From: Opisthocomus hoazin
Taxonomy: Eukaryota; Chordata; Aves; Opisthocomiformes; Opisthocomidae
Length of the DNA stretch: 64,000 bases
Assembly: GCF_030867145.1 (NCBI RefSeq)
Contig: NC_134443.1
Coordinates: 2,790,001-2,854,000, forward strand
Reading direction: 5' to 3'
The notes beneath the pieces were generated by a model that made no database searches, was not told the DNA's origin, and saw only the letters and a program-made list of their open reading frames with translations. This document shows, in pieces, positions 1-15,100 of this stretch. Both the position numbers and the translations under genes were made by a program. The first letter of the stretch is position 1. Every line of letters begins with the position of its first letter.

Positions 1-119
1 CCCCGGGGTCCCAGTCCGACCCTCCGAACGGCGGTGGCTGCTGCTGCAGGAGAGCGGGGAGAGCCCCGTCCCCGGGAAGGCAGCGCCCGCCGCAGCCTCC
101 CTCTGCCCTCGCTCCCTAC

Positions 120-3100
120 CTTCCATGGGGGGCGAGGGCGAACTGCAGAACTCCGGGAATTTCTCCCTCAACATGGCGCGGAGCTCTTTGTCCAGCTTGG
201 GGTTGTCGAAGAGAGGGGCCAGATGTCTGTGTCGGAGGGGAGGAAGGGAAAGGGATGAGAAAGAGACGGGCCACAGTGCCCCGCCGCGTAGCTTCACCTC
301 GGTGGCCGTGCAAGGGGATCTCCTCCCTTAGCTCAGGGCTTTGGTTTGTGTTACGGACCACAAGCTACAAGGTCCAGCCTTCCTTCCTGCAGCTCACCCA
401 GGGTTCCCTCACTTTGCCACTGATGGGACTCGTGTCACCAGAAGACCCGTGGGAAGGGGAGAAGAGGTCCTACCTCCTGGGAGGGGAACCCGGCTGATGC
501 AGGAGCTGGCTGCAAGCTGGAGCACCATGAGCGAGGCTGCTCCTCTCAGCTCGGGGACCAGAAAGGGCCGGGGACATTTCTACTCATCCGACGCGGCGTG
601 CCGATGGCTTTCTTAACCCACCCATCCCCTTGCTTCAAGGAACAGCTCTCAGGACAAGCCTCAGCCCCATAAAGACACAATTATGGCTTCTTCCACGCTC
701 CATACACAACACAAATGCCCTCCGCAGCTCTCGTAGAGCCTGGAGGTCGTTTCAGCTCACAGACCCAGGAAAACCGGCGCACCGCAGTCGTGTAAACGTA
801 GGAAAATTCAGGGCTGTCTTACGCAAGGACTCGCTTCTCCACAATGTGGGTGAGAGAGTTGAACACGCCTTGCCGGACGTGAGCCTCCAGCGGTGGGTAG
901 AAGTTGGGAATGATCTGAAAACAGGAGAACGACCACATGAGCATTATGAACCCTTCTGCCTACCATCGGGCCTGCGTCAGCCAGCAGGACCCAGCCAGGA
1001 CCAGCGACAGCCACGCGTCAGCTTCTTGGGTTGACCTCGACTCAAGCCCCACATCCCAGCTGCTCTTGGCCAAGAGGGGCAGCAGGAGAGCCCTCCGAGG
1101 GCAGCATCTCAGGGACAGGGCACAGAAGGGGGATCAGCCCATGCCTCCAGCTTTTCCAGCCCGGAGGGCCAGCGGTGCATCTCCCAGGGATGAGAAAAAC
1201 CACACAGATGTTGCCTCGTGAGCTGCGAGAAGCCCTGGGGCTTGCCAGGGCCGTGCTCCAAGCAGCAGCGAATGCTGCAGGAGCGGGGGGAATACGAGCA
1301 GGGCACCCGAAACAACATTCAGCTCTGTCCACACACAGTCCTTTGCTTCTGGAAGGAGGCAGAGGACTCCTCCCGGAGATCTGGGTCATCCCGGGAACGT
1401 TCCACCCAGTTCCTCTGCCAGAAGCCAGCAGCTGCTTTTGGACTTGGGCAGCCCAGGAGCAACCAGAGTGTGCTGGGCACAAGGAACACTTCAGAAGCCT
1501 TTTTCCTACTAAGGCTCATCATTCGGGAAGGATTTATTTGCAGAGCTGGGAAGTCTTAGATGCTTTCCCACAGTGGCATTCTCATTAAGGAGCAACGCAT
1601 GGGCCCAGCGCTCCGACCTCCAGGAACCGCCCAGGATTGACCAAAAGACCACAGGGATTCACCAAAGCCTCTGGTGGCTGGGTTGAAGAGGCAAATAATC
1701 CGGCACTGTGCCTGACTGTGCTCCCACCAGATCAGCCAGGGGAAAATCCCTCCTTCACTTCGCGTAGGTAAGGGGAGGTCAAGAGGGCTGCCAGCAGACA
1801 CCCAGCTACTCTGCAGGCTGTTTCGCAATCAAGAGGCTCCGGGCAGAACAAACCAGTTGATGCACTGAGGAACGGGGAAAAAAAAACGGGGGAACAGCTT
1901 TTTTGTTTTGGTTTGGGTTTTGTTTGGTTTTTTCCTCTTTGGAGCGTGACCTCCGCAGAGCTGGCTGGTGGAAGCAGAGGAGAGAGCGGCTCTTTCCCTC
2001 TACGCTCTCCTCTGTGGATGCTCCTGAGCAGTCTCTGTCCCACTGATGGCAGAGGGACTGCGTGGACCCCAGTGGTTGCTTTCACAGCCCTCATCACTCA
2101 ACCCCGCCTCAGGCAACTCATTAAGCAAGGCAGGTAACTCCCCGGAGAGCGAGGGGCAGCTCACCCGGCACATGAAATCCAGCAGCGTGGCGGTGATGGC
2201 AGGGTGAGGCTTCATGGAGTGATGCATCACCAGAATGGCAGGCTCTGGAAGGAGAGAGCAGCGAGCCCTGTGCCGAGAGCTCCGGAGGCACCCATGCCCC
2301 CAGGGCCCCCTCCTCAGTTCCTGCAGACCCAGGCACCCATGCCCCCAGGGCCCCCTCCTCAGTTCCTGCAGACCCAGCCTTCTGCCCCTGGGGCGCAGAG
2401 GGAACCCCCTTTTGGCGTGTACACACCCTTGCCCTCACCCAGCTCCTCGGTAACACCCAGGCTTCAAACAACGGCCCAGAACCACCGCCCTGCAGGCAGG
2501 AGCTCTGTCACCACGCAGGGGGCTGCTACCAGGGATCGGGAAGCCCCAGTTTGAAGCAGCTCCACCAAAGGAGCTCTCCTGCAATCCAGCAAATCCCAGG
2601 AGTTCAGGGCAGGGGAGGGAACTGATGCCCTTTGGAGATAACCTGTTGGGCTTTCCCCACCAGATCCCCCTACCCCACCCAGCTCTGGAAGGCATTAACC
2701 CCTTCTTCGACCCCTGCCCGTTCAGAGAGACCCCCCGTGGAGTACCTATATTCATGATGCTGTCCTTCTCGGGGTTGAAGAAGAGCCAGTCATAGAACAG
2801 GGCCAGTTTGGCATTTGAAGCAGCAACGTTGGACTAGAGGAAAGAAAAAAAAATACAAATTGATGAATACAGCGCTGAGCCCCCATCCTCTCTGCACGCC
2901 TGACGTGCCGGGCCCTGCTGCTGCGAGGCGGGGGCTGGCCACGCTCTTCCCACCAGCAGGATAAGGCAGAGCTGGCAGAACTCGCCCCGGGCACCCACTG
3001 CTGCTCTTTCTTCAGAGAAGGTGGGAGATCCTTGAGCAAACCTGCCCGCTTTGAGAGCGGCTCTAGCCAGGGCGGCACGCGGAGCGGCAGAGGCCGAGGC

Positions 3101-6100
3101 AGCCCCACGACCCGCAGATACCAGCCAGGAGCTCTGCGAGGCGCAGCCTGGCTACAACCCTGAACCCTGTCTAACGGGGCCCCGCGCATCTCTTGGCGTT
3201 ATCTGCTACGCGTTCATGGGCACAGCGACAGCAGCTCGGCAGCTTCCCAAAGGATCCGGCATGCGGCAGATCCAGGGCATGGAACACAGGCCAACGTCCT
3301 GACCACAGCTCTAGAACCCTCTCCTTCAGCCCAGCCCACAAACACCTAACCCCAACGTCCCCAGCAGCTGCCAGCAGCAGCAGGTGACCCCCTTCCCCGC
3401 AAGGGAAGAGATCCCCGGCGACGACGTGGCTCGCCTTCGGGTCTGTCCCTCGCAACTCACCGTGCAGGTGGTAAGCAGCCACCCAATGATGGCCCAGCGC
3501 GGGAGGATGTCGGAGCTGAGCACCTCGTTGGAGGGGTGCACCACGCCACAGATGTAGCGTATGAGGTCGCAGCGCAGGGACTGGCTGTCTGGGGTGGACA
3601 GGTACTGCCGCTGAAACCAGTCCTGGTACCGCTTCTGCTGGCCGAACCGGACCTGGAGGGGAAGGGAAAGACGCAGGTTTTGCTCGAGGCTCGAGGGAAA
3701 GCCTGCTGGAACCACCGTCTGCCATCCCCCACGCTGCCTCTTCCAGCAAACTCCGCTTCGTTGCCTGCTCCCCGTCAGCGCCGCGCTGGCAGCGCCTTCA
3801 GAGAGACCGAGGAAGCAAAAAGGCCCCCGTGCAGCGTTCTCACGCGGGGCCCGTCTCCAGCCGAGCGGCCGGACCACACGCCCCGGGCGTGCGGCACAGC
3901 ACAGCCCCGCGCCGGGGGCAGGGCGAGGGGGAAGCCAGCTCTGCCTGGTGTGTGAACACAGATAACAGTTAAGCCCGGTGCTGTCACCGCGCAGCTCCTG
4001 GCCTCTCCTGAACACGGCTGCTGTTGTCGGAGCTCCGATAACCCACCGCAGCGCGGCCGTTCAGAGCAAGCGCTTGCCTTGGAAAGCGGCCAGCCAGGAG
4101 CAACGTTCCTCTGCAAAGCTGCTTGGGGCCTTTTAATGAATACCAGGGATGTCTCAGGCCCATCTACATCAGCTCCTGCTGGGCAGCCTCTCCTCCAGCA
4201 GATGCCAGAAGCAACAAACGCTCGCACCAGTAAAGCTCTGCCCTCCCTCCTCGTGCCCAGTGCCAGCGTGGGAACGGGACTGGTGCAGCGTGAACCGGGC
4301 AGGGACGAGTGCCCTCCTCCTCCGCGCTGGCACAGGACCCCCGGCGAGCCGGAGGGAATTACCCGTGAGGTCATGAAGAGCAGCTTGGTTTCCATGTCGG
4401 GAGTGAGGCGACACGCCAGGAATTTGCGAGAAGTCCTCGACTGGAGGAGCTGCAGGACACCTGGGGAGAGACAGAGAGGTCGGTCTGCGCTCGCACGGCA
4501 CGAACGGGATCCGGGAAGGGATCTGCCAACATCTGCAGCGAGCTGAGTTCGGAGCATTAAGCTCTGTTTCCCCAAGGCTACAGGCAGGGGAAAGGGATCA
4601 AGATTTTGTCTGGAAAAGGTCTCCTAAAACATCTCCCGTCTGGAGCAAGCTTTTGTCCGAGATCACTAACGAGGATACCAGGAAGGGGAGCGTGGAGAAA
4701 TGGAGCGAGGATGCACAGCAGGGCTGGGACAAGATCTGGAGGAGAAATGAGCCAGTCCAGACGCCAAGTCCCAAGCCGTAACCAACAGAGCACGATCCCC
4801 GTCTCCCACGCCGCGGCCTGGGCACCAAAAAGCAGAGCTGGCACAGAGAGCGCCCATCTGGGCCGTGCCAGCACGCGAAGTCCAACCCCTCCCCCGCAGT
4901 AAAGGTACCCAGCTCTGACAACGAAGACCAGACATCAGAGAAAACCCGTGGGTGCACGCGCCCGTGGAGAACAGAGGATGGGAAGGAGAAGGGGAGGCTG
5001 CAAATCCGCTCTCGTTCCCAGACAGCTGCAGGATGAGGAATTTACGACCCAAGCGGAGAGGTTTCGCTGCTGCTTGACAAGACCTGAAGGATTTGCAGGG
5101 CAGCCAGCTCCGACGCAGACAGGCAGGCGCCAGCGACGCTGCGCACACGGGGCTGCGCTTCGCTCTCTTGCCGGATGGAAGCTCGTCCTTCTGCCGCGCA
5201 GCCCCAGGGTCACACCTGGGGGATGGCTGGAGGACGGAAGCTTCAAAGCAGAAAGAGCAGATGCCAGCTCCTGCGGAGCTCAGAGCAAGGGCGCAGCGAG
5301 CTGCACGTCACGGGCAGAGAGCCACAAAAGCCCCTCGCTTGTTAAGAGCCCCCAGCTGCTCAGAGGGAGGGCTGGGTCCTGCGCCCACAGCCATCTGCTG
5401 CGGCCACCTCCCCGCACGCTCGGTGCTGCTGAGCTCTGGCCCTGGTCGCAGGAGTGGAGCTCAGCAAGACCGGCTCAGATCGGGGGTTACAGAGTGGTAC
5501 AAACCCAAGAGCACGTGGACCGGTAGCTGCTAGAGACAACAGCCACCTCGAAGAGCAATTATTACAGGCTCTCAACAGCAGGCAAGAGGGCAAAGAAAAA
5601 GCCTTATGACCAACTGCAGGGGAAATTATTGTCGGGAGGGGACCTTCCAGGCTCCACACGAGCAAGAAGTACGAATGAAGGCACCCCTGGACAGATCTGC
5701 TTCTGCTCAGAATCCTCCCATCCGGCTCCCAGAGCCAGCTGCGGAGTCCTCTGCGGGACAGGGAGGAGTGGCAGACCCAGAGCAGGAGGAGTGACAGACC
5801 CAGAGCAGGGAGGAGTGACAGACCCAGGGCAGGCTCCTGGTGCTCTGCCAGACACAGCCCACCTCTCCCTGCTGCCCCGAGGGCTGCCCAGCTGCCTGTG
5901 CTGGGGTCGGGGACGCGTGTGAACTCTGCCTGCTCCAACGCTTTGCAGCTCATATGGCGAGGAGAAAGCCGAAACGGCGAGGAGAAACGTGCTCGTGTGT
6001 GCGGACACTTCCCCAGGCACCGTCTCACCTCTACGAACCATTGGGCAACGCCATGGGCCACTGGTTGTGGTGTCAAAAAAAAGGGAATCAAAGGAGAAAG

Positions 6101-9100
6101 GGCAAAAGCCATAGGGAGTTTGCTAGCTGTCAGAAGAGAAGGAGTCAGGAGCACCAACGTTAGCCCCAATTTAGGTATCGTTTTGCTGGGTTATTTGGCT
6201 AAAACTGGCAGCAAAGCAGGAAATGACCCTGAGCAGCTGCCCCTACCGGTGTGGGACTCAAGCAGGACATTTGTTAGGTGCCCCAGGATGCTCCAAGCAC
6301 GGACGTGAAAGCTCAGCACTCAGCTGGGAAGATCCAGACAGAGCTAAGAAATGCTTCTGGTGAACGTCGAGCTGCAGGAAGAGGCAGGGCTGAGCCCTGG
6401 AAATGTGAACCGTGAGCCTTCCTCAGGCGTAGGGCTGAGACTCCTCTGCCTCCGCAAGCCCCACAGGCTAACTCTGGTACCCAGGGAGGGGAACTGCGTC
6501 GCTGCGGCCCTTCAGCTGGTCTCAGCAGAGACCAGCAATGACAGGAGACAAGTTCTGGAGATGGAGAAGAAGCCAGAGATCACAGAGCTTAAGGAGCATT
6601 TAATCAAATGATGTGCCATGAGTTTCCCCGAGCATAATCTGAGATCTTTAAAGTGACATTAACATGGCCCCTGAGAGAAGAACAGGCACTGGGGGTGGGG
6701 GGAGAACACTTTAAAGCTCCATTTCCAAAGACTCACTAGAATTGCTGCAGACAGATAATGATGTGACAGCCCCTAGAGAAGTGAATAATTTATATCAATA
6801 AAAATTATAAATATAACACTCTCTCCATCATGTCTGTTTTGACCCAGACTGTGCAGAGGAGCTCCACAGCTGAGTGTCTGCCGCACCAAGCGTGCAAGGC
6901 TACCGGGAGAAATTAACTCCCATTTAGAAAGTGTCAGTTGCTGCATCTTCTGGACTTCTTGCTTCATCAGGCTCTTTTCTGGTGAGTCTGAAGGACTTGG
7001 AGACTTTATATCTTTGGGCTCCAACTTCATCTCAGCTTAATTAAAAGAAGCAACAACTACAATTATGGAAGCGTTAAATCCAGAACAAGCAACAGAATTT
7101 AATGACCCTTGTCGTGGCCCAGCTGCATTCTCACAATCTGTCGTTACAGCAGCCTGAAGTCTCCGTTTTTCAGGATGGTTTAAAGCCCAAACACCTACAA
7201 GGCCTCTGCAGCGTTTAAAAAAAATGGCAAAAGCTGCCAAGCACTAGAGCTGACCATGGGAGACTGGTCCAGGGCCTGCCCCTGTTCCTAAGCTCCCTGC
7301 AGCCAGCAGAAAACTGCTCTTGGAGGCATCTCCTTCCAGGTAGTGACGAGAGGGGCTCTGGCAGCAGCCACGCGGGCCCCGACGCTGGTGGAGGTGGGAT
7401 CACACGGTGCAATCATAGCTCTCTCTGCATGCTCTCACCTAAGACAGCAGCTGGAAGGAGCCCCACGCCCAGCGTTCTGGGGCTGTAATAGAGCCCGTTG
7501 GCTCCAGCACGGTCCTGAGACCTGGGCCAGATGGGGTGTGAAGAGTGAAAAACAGCTCCTGTGCGGGATTTTTGCTCCAGCTCTCCCCAGAATGGGCCTG
7601 ACAGTCAGGGCAGCCTTGCCACAAGGGCGTGCGAAGGCAGGAGGGGGCTGCCTGCGGCCAGCGGGGCTGCGGCAGAAGCTCTCCCTGCGGGCGGGCAGGG
7701 CAGGATGGAGCTGGCTGCCCCTGCGGCCCCGGCCCTGCCTACCTGTGAACTGCGCGCTGAGGACCTGCGGGTTGTGGATGATGTCCTTCCAGAGCTGCTC
7801 AAACTCGGGTATCCTTGCAACGTTTTGCAGCAGCCGCACAAGGTCCCGGCCGATCATGAAGCAGTCCATGAACTGGGGAAAGGAGAGGAAATAACAAACC
7901 TCATTTACTGTTTACCTGCTGCTGAGCAGGGGGAAGGGAGAAGGCACCGGGGGGGCAGGAGGGGAAGGGAGGAACAGTCAGTCCTTCAACCTTACGGCCG
8001 GCTCCAGATGATTCACTCTTTGTACAATCTCTACACTCCTGGCCCTGGCAGCCTGCCCCTCTTTTGAAGCTAGCAGGTTGTGAGAGGCAGGGTGACAGGC
8101 GGGAAGGTCAGCAGCTATTTTAAAATGTTCTCTCTCTTGTAAAGCAAACAATCGGCCCATAAATCTCACATTTTCTCTCCAGGACTGCAGCCAGGCTCTG
8201 AAGATAGGACTTGACACTCGGTCCTTCCCGCCCAGCAAGGAGGAAGGGGAGAGCGGGCAGCACTCAGACCAGCAGCAGGGAGCTGCAGAGCCGGCGTGGC
8301 ACGCAGGGCTAGGACACCAGACGCAAGGGTTTCTGGCTACACCCAGCTTTGGTGGCTTCTCCTGCGTGACATGAGCCAAAGAGCGGCCTAGAGCTGGCTG
8401 TCGTGTTCTCTCAAAGCCTGCCAGGACACTGGCTGCCTCCCTAAGGGACGAACTGATGTCCTTGCAGGTATGGTAAGCCACCAGCACCAAGAGAATGGTG
8501 TTCAACCCTTGTGGCCGGAATAAAAGAGACTGCAATGAGGCAGCCCCACCAAAACAGCTGCTCTCCCCTCCCTGCGGCCTGGAGTTCGACGGGACAGCTG
8601 GTGTAAATGGTTCAAAAGCCATTCAGAGCCTGCGCTGGCAACAAACCACACGCTGCTGCCTGCCCAGTGCAAGCTGGGGGCTGCCTCTGAGGACCCAGCG
8701 CGTCCCACGCTTCCAGCTGCCCGAGGAACACGGGCCACGCCACCGCGCGCAGACAGAGTCCCCAGAGCGGCAGGTCTCTCTCCCCAGCCACCCCCCGAGT
8801 CCCCCGATTTGCTCACCCGTTCACGGAGGAGGGAGATGCAGAAATCCACCTCCTTTTGACGAAGCACCTGGAGCTGGGACGTGCCGTGGTGGTCCACGAT
8901 GAGCCGCAGGTACGTGTACACCGCCATGGCTATCAAGAGGCTGCTTTTCAGCACCCACTCTCTGTAATGGGAGGAAAAAAAAGAGAAACACCTTCAGCAA
9001 CCCGAGCGAGGAGGCAACCACAGCCAGAAGTGATACAAACGTGGGGACTCAGGACAGAGGAAACCGAGGGACAAAGGAAACAGCAAGGACAGGGACTCCA

Positions 9101-12100
9101 GCCGGCTGTGCCAGCACGGAGAACGTTCATCCACGGACCACTCCCTGCTCCAGCTGCTTGCTACGCTTTGGCCCACCTCCTGCTCCCCCAGGACAGTCCC
9201 GTCACCGTCTGCCGGCCGGGTGCTCGCACCCCAGGCTCTCTGGCAGGGCGGCAGACGTGCTCATGCACAGCCCTGCCTGGATTTCCAGGGCCACAGAGAC
9301 GTTCGCCGCCACAGCAATCCAAGGTATTTGCAACTGCAAGCAACGAAGCGCTCGGGAGCGAGCGCGGGGAGCAGCCGCTCCGTGAACAGACTTGAGTTTG
9401 ATGCTAACACTGACCACCACTGGAGCCTCTTCGCTGGTCTCCATAGCCAGGAGAGCACCGAGCAAGAGACAACGCACCAGGACGAGCTACGAAGGACCCT
9501 CCCGCACGATCGCGCCCCAAACGCTCTCACACAGAACCATGCAAGCGGTGTCTTCGTGCTCCCCGGCCACCAGCCTGCTGAGTGGATTAATCCAGCAAAA
9601 TCGGTGGCATCCTGAGCAGCAGGTCACGCAGGGCCTCTTAACGAGACGCCGCGGCTCCCGAGCCCTGCGCTGGGCTGGGAAGCAGCTCCCACAGCACTGG
9701 GGGCAGAAGAAGAACTGCCCCGGCGTGGCCAGGGAACGGGGCGTGGGGCAGAAGGAAAAGAGCAGCCCTGACTCTCAGGAAGCTGGACGCGCTGAATGGC
9801 AAAATCTGGGCCAAAACAGACGTGCTTGAGATCAAACACGAGGGAGATTTGCGAGAGGGCAGCTGCATAGAGAGGGTCTGCGGTGGGAGAAACATGGCAG
9901 CCCCATCGTGGGCACGGCCGGAATCTCTCCTGCCCCGGGGAAGGGCAGGGGCAAGCAGCGCTCTGCTCAGTGCAGGGGCTCCATACCCAGCACCGGCTTT
10001 CTGGAAGCGAGATTTATTTCTCAGCTTCGTGTCCTGAGCGTGGGCAGGTGCTTCAGCTCTGCCCTGCTCCCTCGCAGCGGCGGAGCCCACCGGCAAAGCG
10101 TTTCCAGCGGCTGCTCCGCCGCTGCCTCCTGCCCGCGCTGCCCTGTCTGCCGGGCGTGCCGCGTTCTCAACCTCCCTTATCTAAGCGCCACAATAAATAT
10201 TCCCGGTCCATAAAAAGGACCTCGTCAGCTCGGTTATTTGCGCTGGATGCCAAGAACGGGCCAGGCCGTCTCGGTGCCTCCAGCGTGATTGATCGCCCAC
10301 GGCATCCCCTGGTTCAGCGAGCTGTAAATCAGCAGCCCCGGGGAAGTGCCACCGCCGTGGCCACCCGAAGGGCCACCGGCCCAGCGGCGAGCGAGCCAGC
10401 CGCCCTAAATCACCGGAGGGGAACCTGGGAAGATGTGACGAGTGTTTGCTTTCCCAGGCTCTTCTCCCTGCGTTTCGCTGGATGCTAGGAGCAGGTTAAT
10501 TAGTCGGCTGGGCGGGCTGGCCCGGCAGCACACGGCGCTGAGCGGAGGTTACGCTAGGGAGGATGTGGGAGTAATTAAGGTCGGGATCCCTGGGGGCTGG
10601 CAGGTCAGCATCTCCCCCTTTTCCCAGTGAGGGCTGTGCAGAAAATAAAAATGCTGTCAAAGGGGGGTGGGGGGGCAAAAGCCGCCCACAGCCACAGGAT
10701 TCATCGATCCGACAAGCAGAGAAAATGCAAACGCTCGGAGGAAGCGTCGCGCTCGTGCCGCCATTAGCAGCGAGAGGCTAAATTAGTACCCAGCGCTTGA
10801 GAGGCAGCGGACTTGCCTCCTCACCGAGGCAGGCAGTGCTTGAGCAGCTTTGCTGTCACTGTTTTTAATTAAACCAAGCACTCCACGCTCTGAACGTGGC
10901 ATCAGATCTTCACACGCGTGGCTTTAATTAAAGCTCTGGCTTTCCCCTAATCAAAGCACATAAATCCCAGCAAAGAGCCGCAGGTTCTCCCTCGGGCTCG
11001 CTTCCAACCCTCAGCTCTGCTCGTGCTCAGTTTCTGCTGCTGCTGCAGCCCGTACCATCGACGCTCCAGCAATACCTTCAACAGGGGCCAAGCCTTTTCC
11101 TCTCACATCTGCTCCTCTGACAAACTCCTCAAGTGACAACAGCTCAGCTGTTAACTCAGTGCACGGAGCTTTCTCCTGCAGACCCGCGGCCAGATGTGGC
11201 TTTGGATCACCGCTGAGAAGCTGCTGTTCCTCCCACAGTCCAGCTGTTTGCCGTTCTTTGTTCGCACGACAAGAGCTGCAACGTGCTTTGGTGAGCTGAG
11301 GAGCACTTCCGAGACGCTCCGAGGCGCGGGCTGGCAGCGGCGAGCACCACCAGCACACAGCAAGACCACATGAAGGAACTGGTAGGGGCTCAAATACGGC
11401 TGGGAACGGGAGAGTTGAGCTTAGCACAAAGGCAGCCGAGGCGATGCTGCGAAGAACCCAAGGCCGGCCACGCGCAGAAGATCTCCGCGGGTCTCTCCTT
11501 CCCGCGCGCGGGGCGGCACCGGATGGCACTCGCAGCAGCGCACACCCGCACAGCTATTCCTGGAATAAAGATCGCTAGGACTGTCAGCTGCGGCCAAATA
11601 AACGCTGTAACAACTTGATTGTTAACTGCAGTCATTTTAGGAGAATCGCTGCTGTTATAGACAGCGCTCGGAGACAAGCTCGAGGCTATTTAAAAATAAC
11701 GACTCTGCCCGGCCAAAGGCTGCGGTTAGGAATTCTGCTTATCATCAATTAGCGGCTGCTTTGCCAACAAAGGACAATGCCGAGCCCATGGGACAATACT
11801 TCCCAGATGGCCTGTCCACAACAAATTAAAGTTGCAGCCCTGATGAAGCAGGAGCTGTTTAAACACAGGAAGCTTTTTGGGCAATTAACTCTGTCCTCCT
11901 CCTCCGAAAGGAACACCTCCCCCGCAGCTCGGGAAACGCGGGAAGAAAATATTCCCGGGACGCGGCTCCGGAGCCACGCGAGGCGACGCCACCCCGCTGC
12001 CCGGAGCGCGGGCCGCCCACCCCCGGGGTGCCCGATGCTCAGGAATCGCCGTGTCCTCGCACGCGGCGCGGGGAGAGGCACCAGTCCGCGCAGCCCATCT

Positions 12101-15100
12101 CATCCGAGGCGCCGCGCGGCCCCGCTGCGAACCCCGCAGCGGAGCTTTGCCAACGGAGGGACTCCGGGGCACTCTCCCACACACAGCCTGCAGCAGGAGG
12201 GCTCCGAGAGGCAGGAATTTATGCCACGGCTTGAAAATACGCTCGGTTAGGGAACACAGAGTGTTTTTGTGCAGGAAACCCCATCCACGCAAGCACAGCG
12301 CCCCGAAATCCGCCTCTCTTGCCGTGAGCAGGACGACCACCCGCTCCGCAGGCAGCCGAGCGCTCTCCCTCGCGCCGTGCCCGGCTGCCGCTCTCTTCCG
12401 ACTGCACCAGCCTTCGCCTGCGCCTCCCGACCAGCCGTACCTTTGCTCAGTCAGTATCTCCAGGACGTTCTCGGCCAGCCAGATGTTCTTCGCCGTCACA
12501 TCCCCACCTGAAAGCGGAAGAGCAACAGGGAAAAGCCAGTCAGACGGACGGGTGCGGCTCTGCCGCCAGGCTCAACTGAACCACCGACCGCTTCGACCCC
12601 TGCGTCCCCAGCAAGGCAAAGCTAACGAAGACGGTCGCTCGCTGTCAGGCTCCCCCGTGGTCCCGCTCTGCCTGCTGCACGTGCTTGGCTGTTCCTAGGT
12701 ACAGCACATTTCTAGGTACAAGTGCCTTTCTGCTAGGGGATCAGGGAGGTCTTTGCTGCAACAGCATTCTTGCAAAAAAACTGTGATTGTACAGAGTCAG
12801 TAATTATCCTTCTGGAAAGCAAAGAAGCCAGAAAGCGATGAGATTCAGTAGCTGGAAAAGAGAAAACATTTGCAGCTGCTGAGCCCACAGAGGAGAAACA
12901 GCATCTGCAAAGAATGCCCAAACTCTGAAATAAAGACCAGGTGTCAAAGTTGCGTCTCACGCCCTCAGCATGGGCTGCCGGCACGGAGCCGGAGCCTTTG
13001 GCTGACGTCGCTGGGAGCAGAGCGGGACTCCTGCTCGCAGGGGCACAGAAAACGCCTAAAGCAGGCAAGCCAAAACAATGGGATCATAACAATTAAGGCA
13101 TCGTAAAAGTGGCGAGAAGTGAGACAGCGGCGTCCTTCCAGAACAGAAGGGGCCCTGGACGGGGAGGTGCAACCGAGGGGAAACAGGGGATGCCTTCACC
13201 AGTGTTTTTTAAAATGTTCTGTGTTTACACTGTGACAACAGGGCCAAGGCAGCTTGGCTCGTGCTCAGGACTCCGTCCCCTCCCTCCTCATTCTTCCTCC
13301 CCTGAAGAGCAGACACGGCAATTTCCAAACCAGGCTGCCCAGCCCCGTGTCACAGGCACAGACAATAAAAACACAGTGTCAGGTTTTACGGTGGGACATT
13401 AATTCCTCCTCCGTGGACGTCAGCGGCCGGCACCAGCGCCGAGCAGAGAACACGGAAGAGGCACCGTTCCTGTGGAGCCGGAAAGGCGTGTGTGCGCGGC
13501 GGTGGGGTGCTCACACCGAGGGCTGGGGGAACACACTACAGGCTACCGCTGGGCCAGCTCCCCGGAGGAGCTACCGCCTTCACGTGGGGTGAAGCAGCCT
13601 CCGCTGTCTCTGATGAATCACCTCTGCCATCCCAGAGGTCAGAGCAGGGATGAGGGATGATCCTGGTGCTCTTGCGCAAAGCTACGAGGTGAAAGCTGGC
13701 AGCAACAGGAACCAATACGCTTCCTGGCTGTTCCAGCGTTTGCCAGAAGCCTCCTGGCTCTCTCTGCGATTCGCCCCTCGTAGAGGCTGTTGGGAGCAAC
13801 TGACTCCCGAAAGCTTATCCTCTGCTCCATCCTCCCTGGAGAGATTTCCTCACCAGACAGGTTGGGACAGGCTTGGTACCTGCCAGTGAGCCCTGCTCCT
13901 GCCTGGCAGCTGCGTGCAGAGGCACTCGGGAAGTCGGAATGGCACCGGCAGCCCTGGCACGGCACCGGCAGCCCTGGCACGGCACCGGCAGTGCCCAGCC
14001 TGCTGGCACGAGCAGGGGCGGGATGCAGGCAGCCATCACCTCGCTCCCATGGCATCACTCACCTGCAATCTGCTTCATGAAGGTCATGCAGACGCCGTCC
14101 GCACCGAGCACCCCGCTCTTCACCAGCTCCCGCAGCAACCACACCAGCTGGGCAGAGGGAGAGATCAGGGCAGCTTTCGCCACGGCCTCCCCCCTGACAC
14201 CGCTCCCCAACACCGTGGCAGCCTCCGCTGGCGAACGCCGCCACGTTTCCCTTCCAAAAGCGAGTCCTTCACACGGAGCAACGGAGCTCCACCAGTGCCG
14301 ACTGCTCCCCAAGCCCTCCGCACCGAAACGTCCTCTGCCGGGTTGGTGTGGCAGGAGCGATGCCGGGGAGAAGACCTCCTTTCTCCTCACCTGGGTCCGA
14401 CAGGTGTCCTGCAGCTTCAAGTATTTTTCCATGAGAATATGGTTGATCTTGTTGAGAACGATGTTCATGCCATCTCGGCTCACCAGTGCCAAGTCCCGGT
14501 AGCACTGCAGCAGAGAAGAGCGGGAGACGGTTACAGATGAAGCACCATAACGGAAAATAGACAACGGTTTTATCAAACCTGACCAGATAACAGCAGATAA
14601 GCAAATCTCAGAGAAAGATCACCAAGGCAGGCAGACTCCCCATCCCTCTGGGGTGTTATAAATTGACAGCTGGATTCACTGGATTTAGCCCCAGGCACCA
14701 GAGGTTTCTTGCTGCAGAACGGACACTGCTGGGTGTCCCTGTGCCCTCATCCCAGCCTGCCCTGCACCCTGCCACGGCTCCGGAGAGACCGACGCTAGAG
14801 AGGAAAGACAGAGAACAGTCCTTCAGGAAGGATCCGTTAATGAACAGTCACATGCAGGTCAGCTGAGCCCCCACTGTGCCAGTCTCCCTGGCACCAGTGA
14901 CAACTGGAACCGCAGCGAAGACGCCTGCAGAACTTGGGGTCGCTGCGATGTGATGGGGGATCGATACCACGGGAGCTCCACGGAGATGCAGGAGCGGAGG
15001 CAGATCGTCCCCATGCTCACACCAGACTTCCGAGCTCAGACAGAGCTGAATTTGGAGACTGGCTCAAAACCACGCTACCACGTTGGCAATCCACACACCG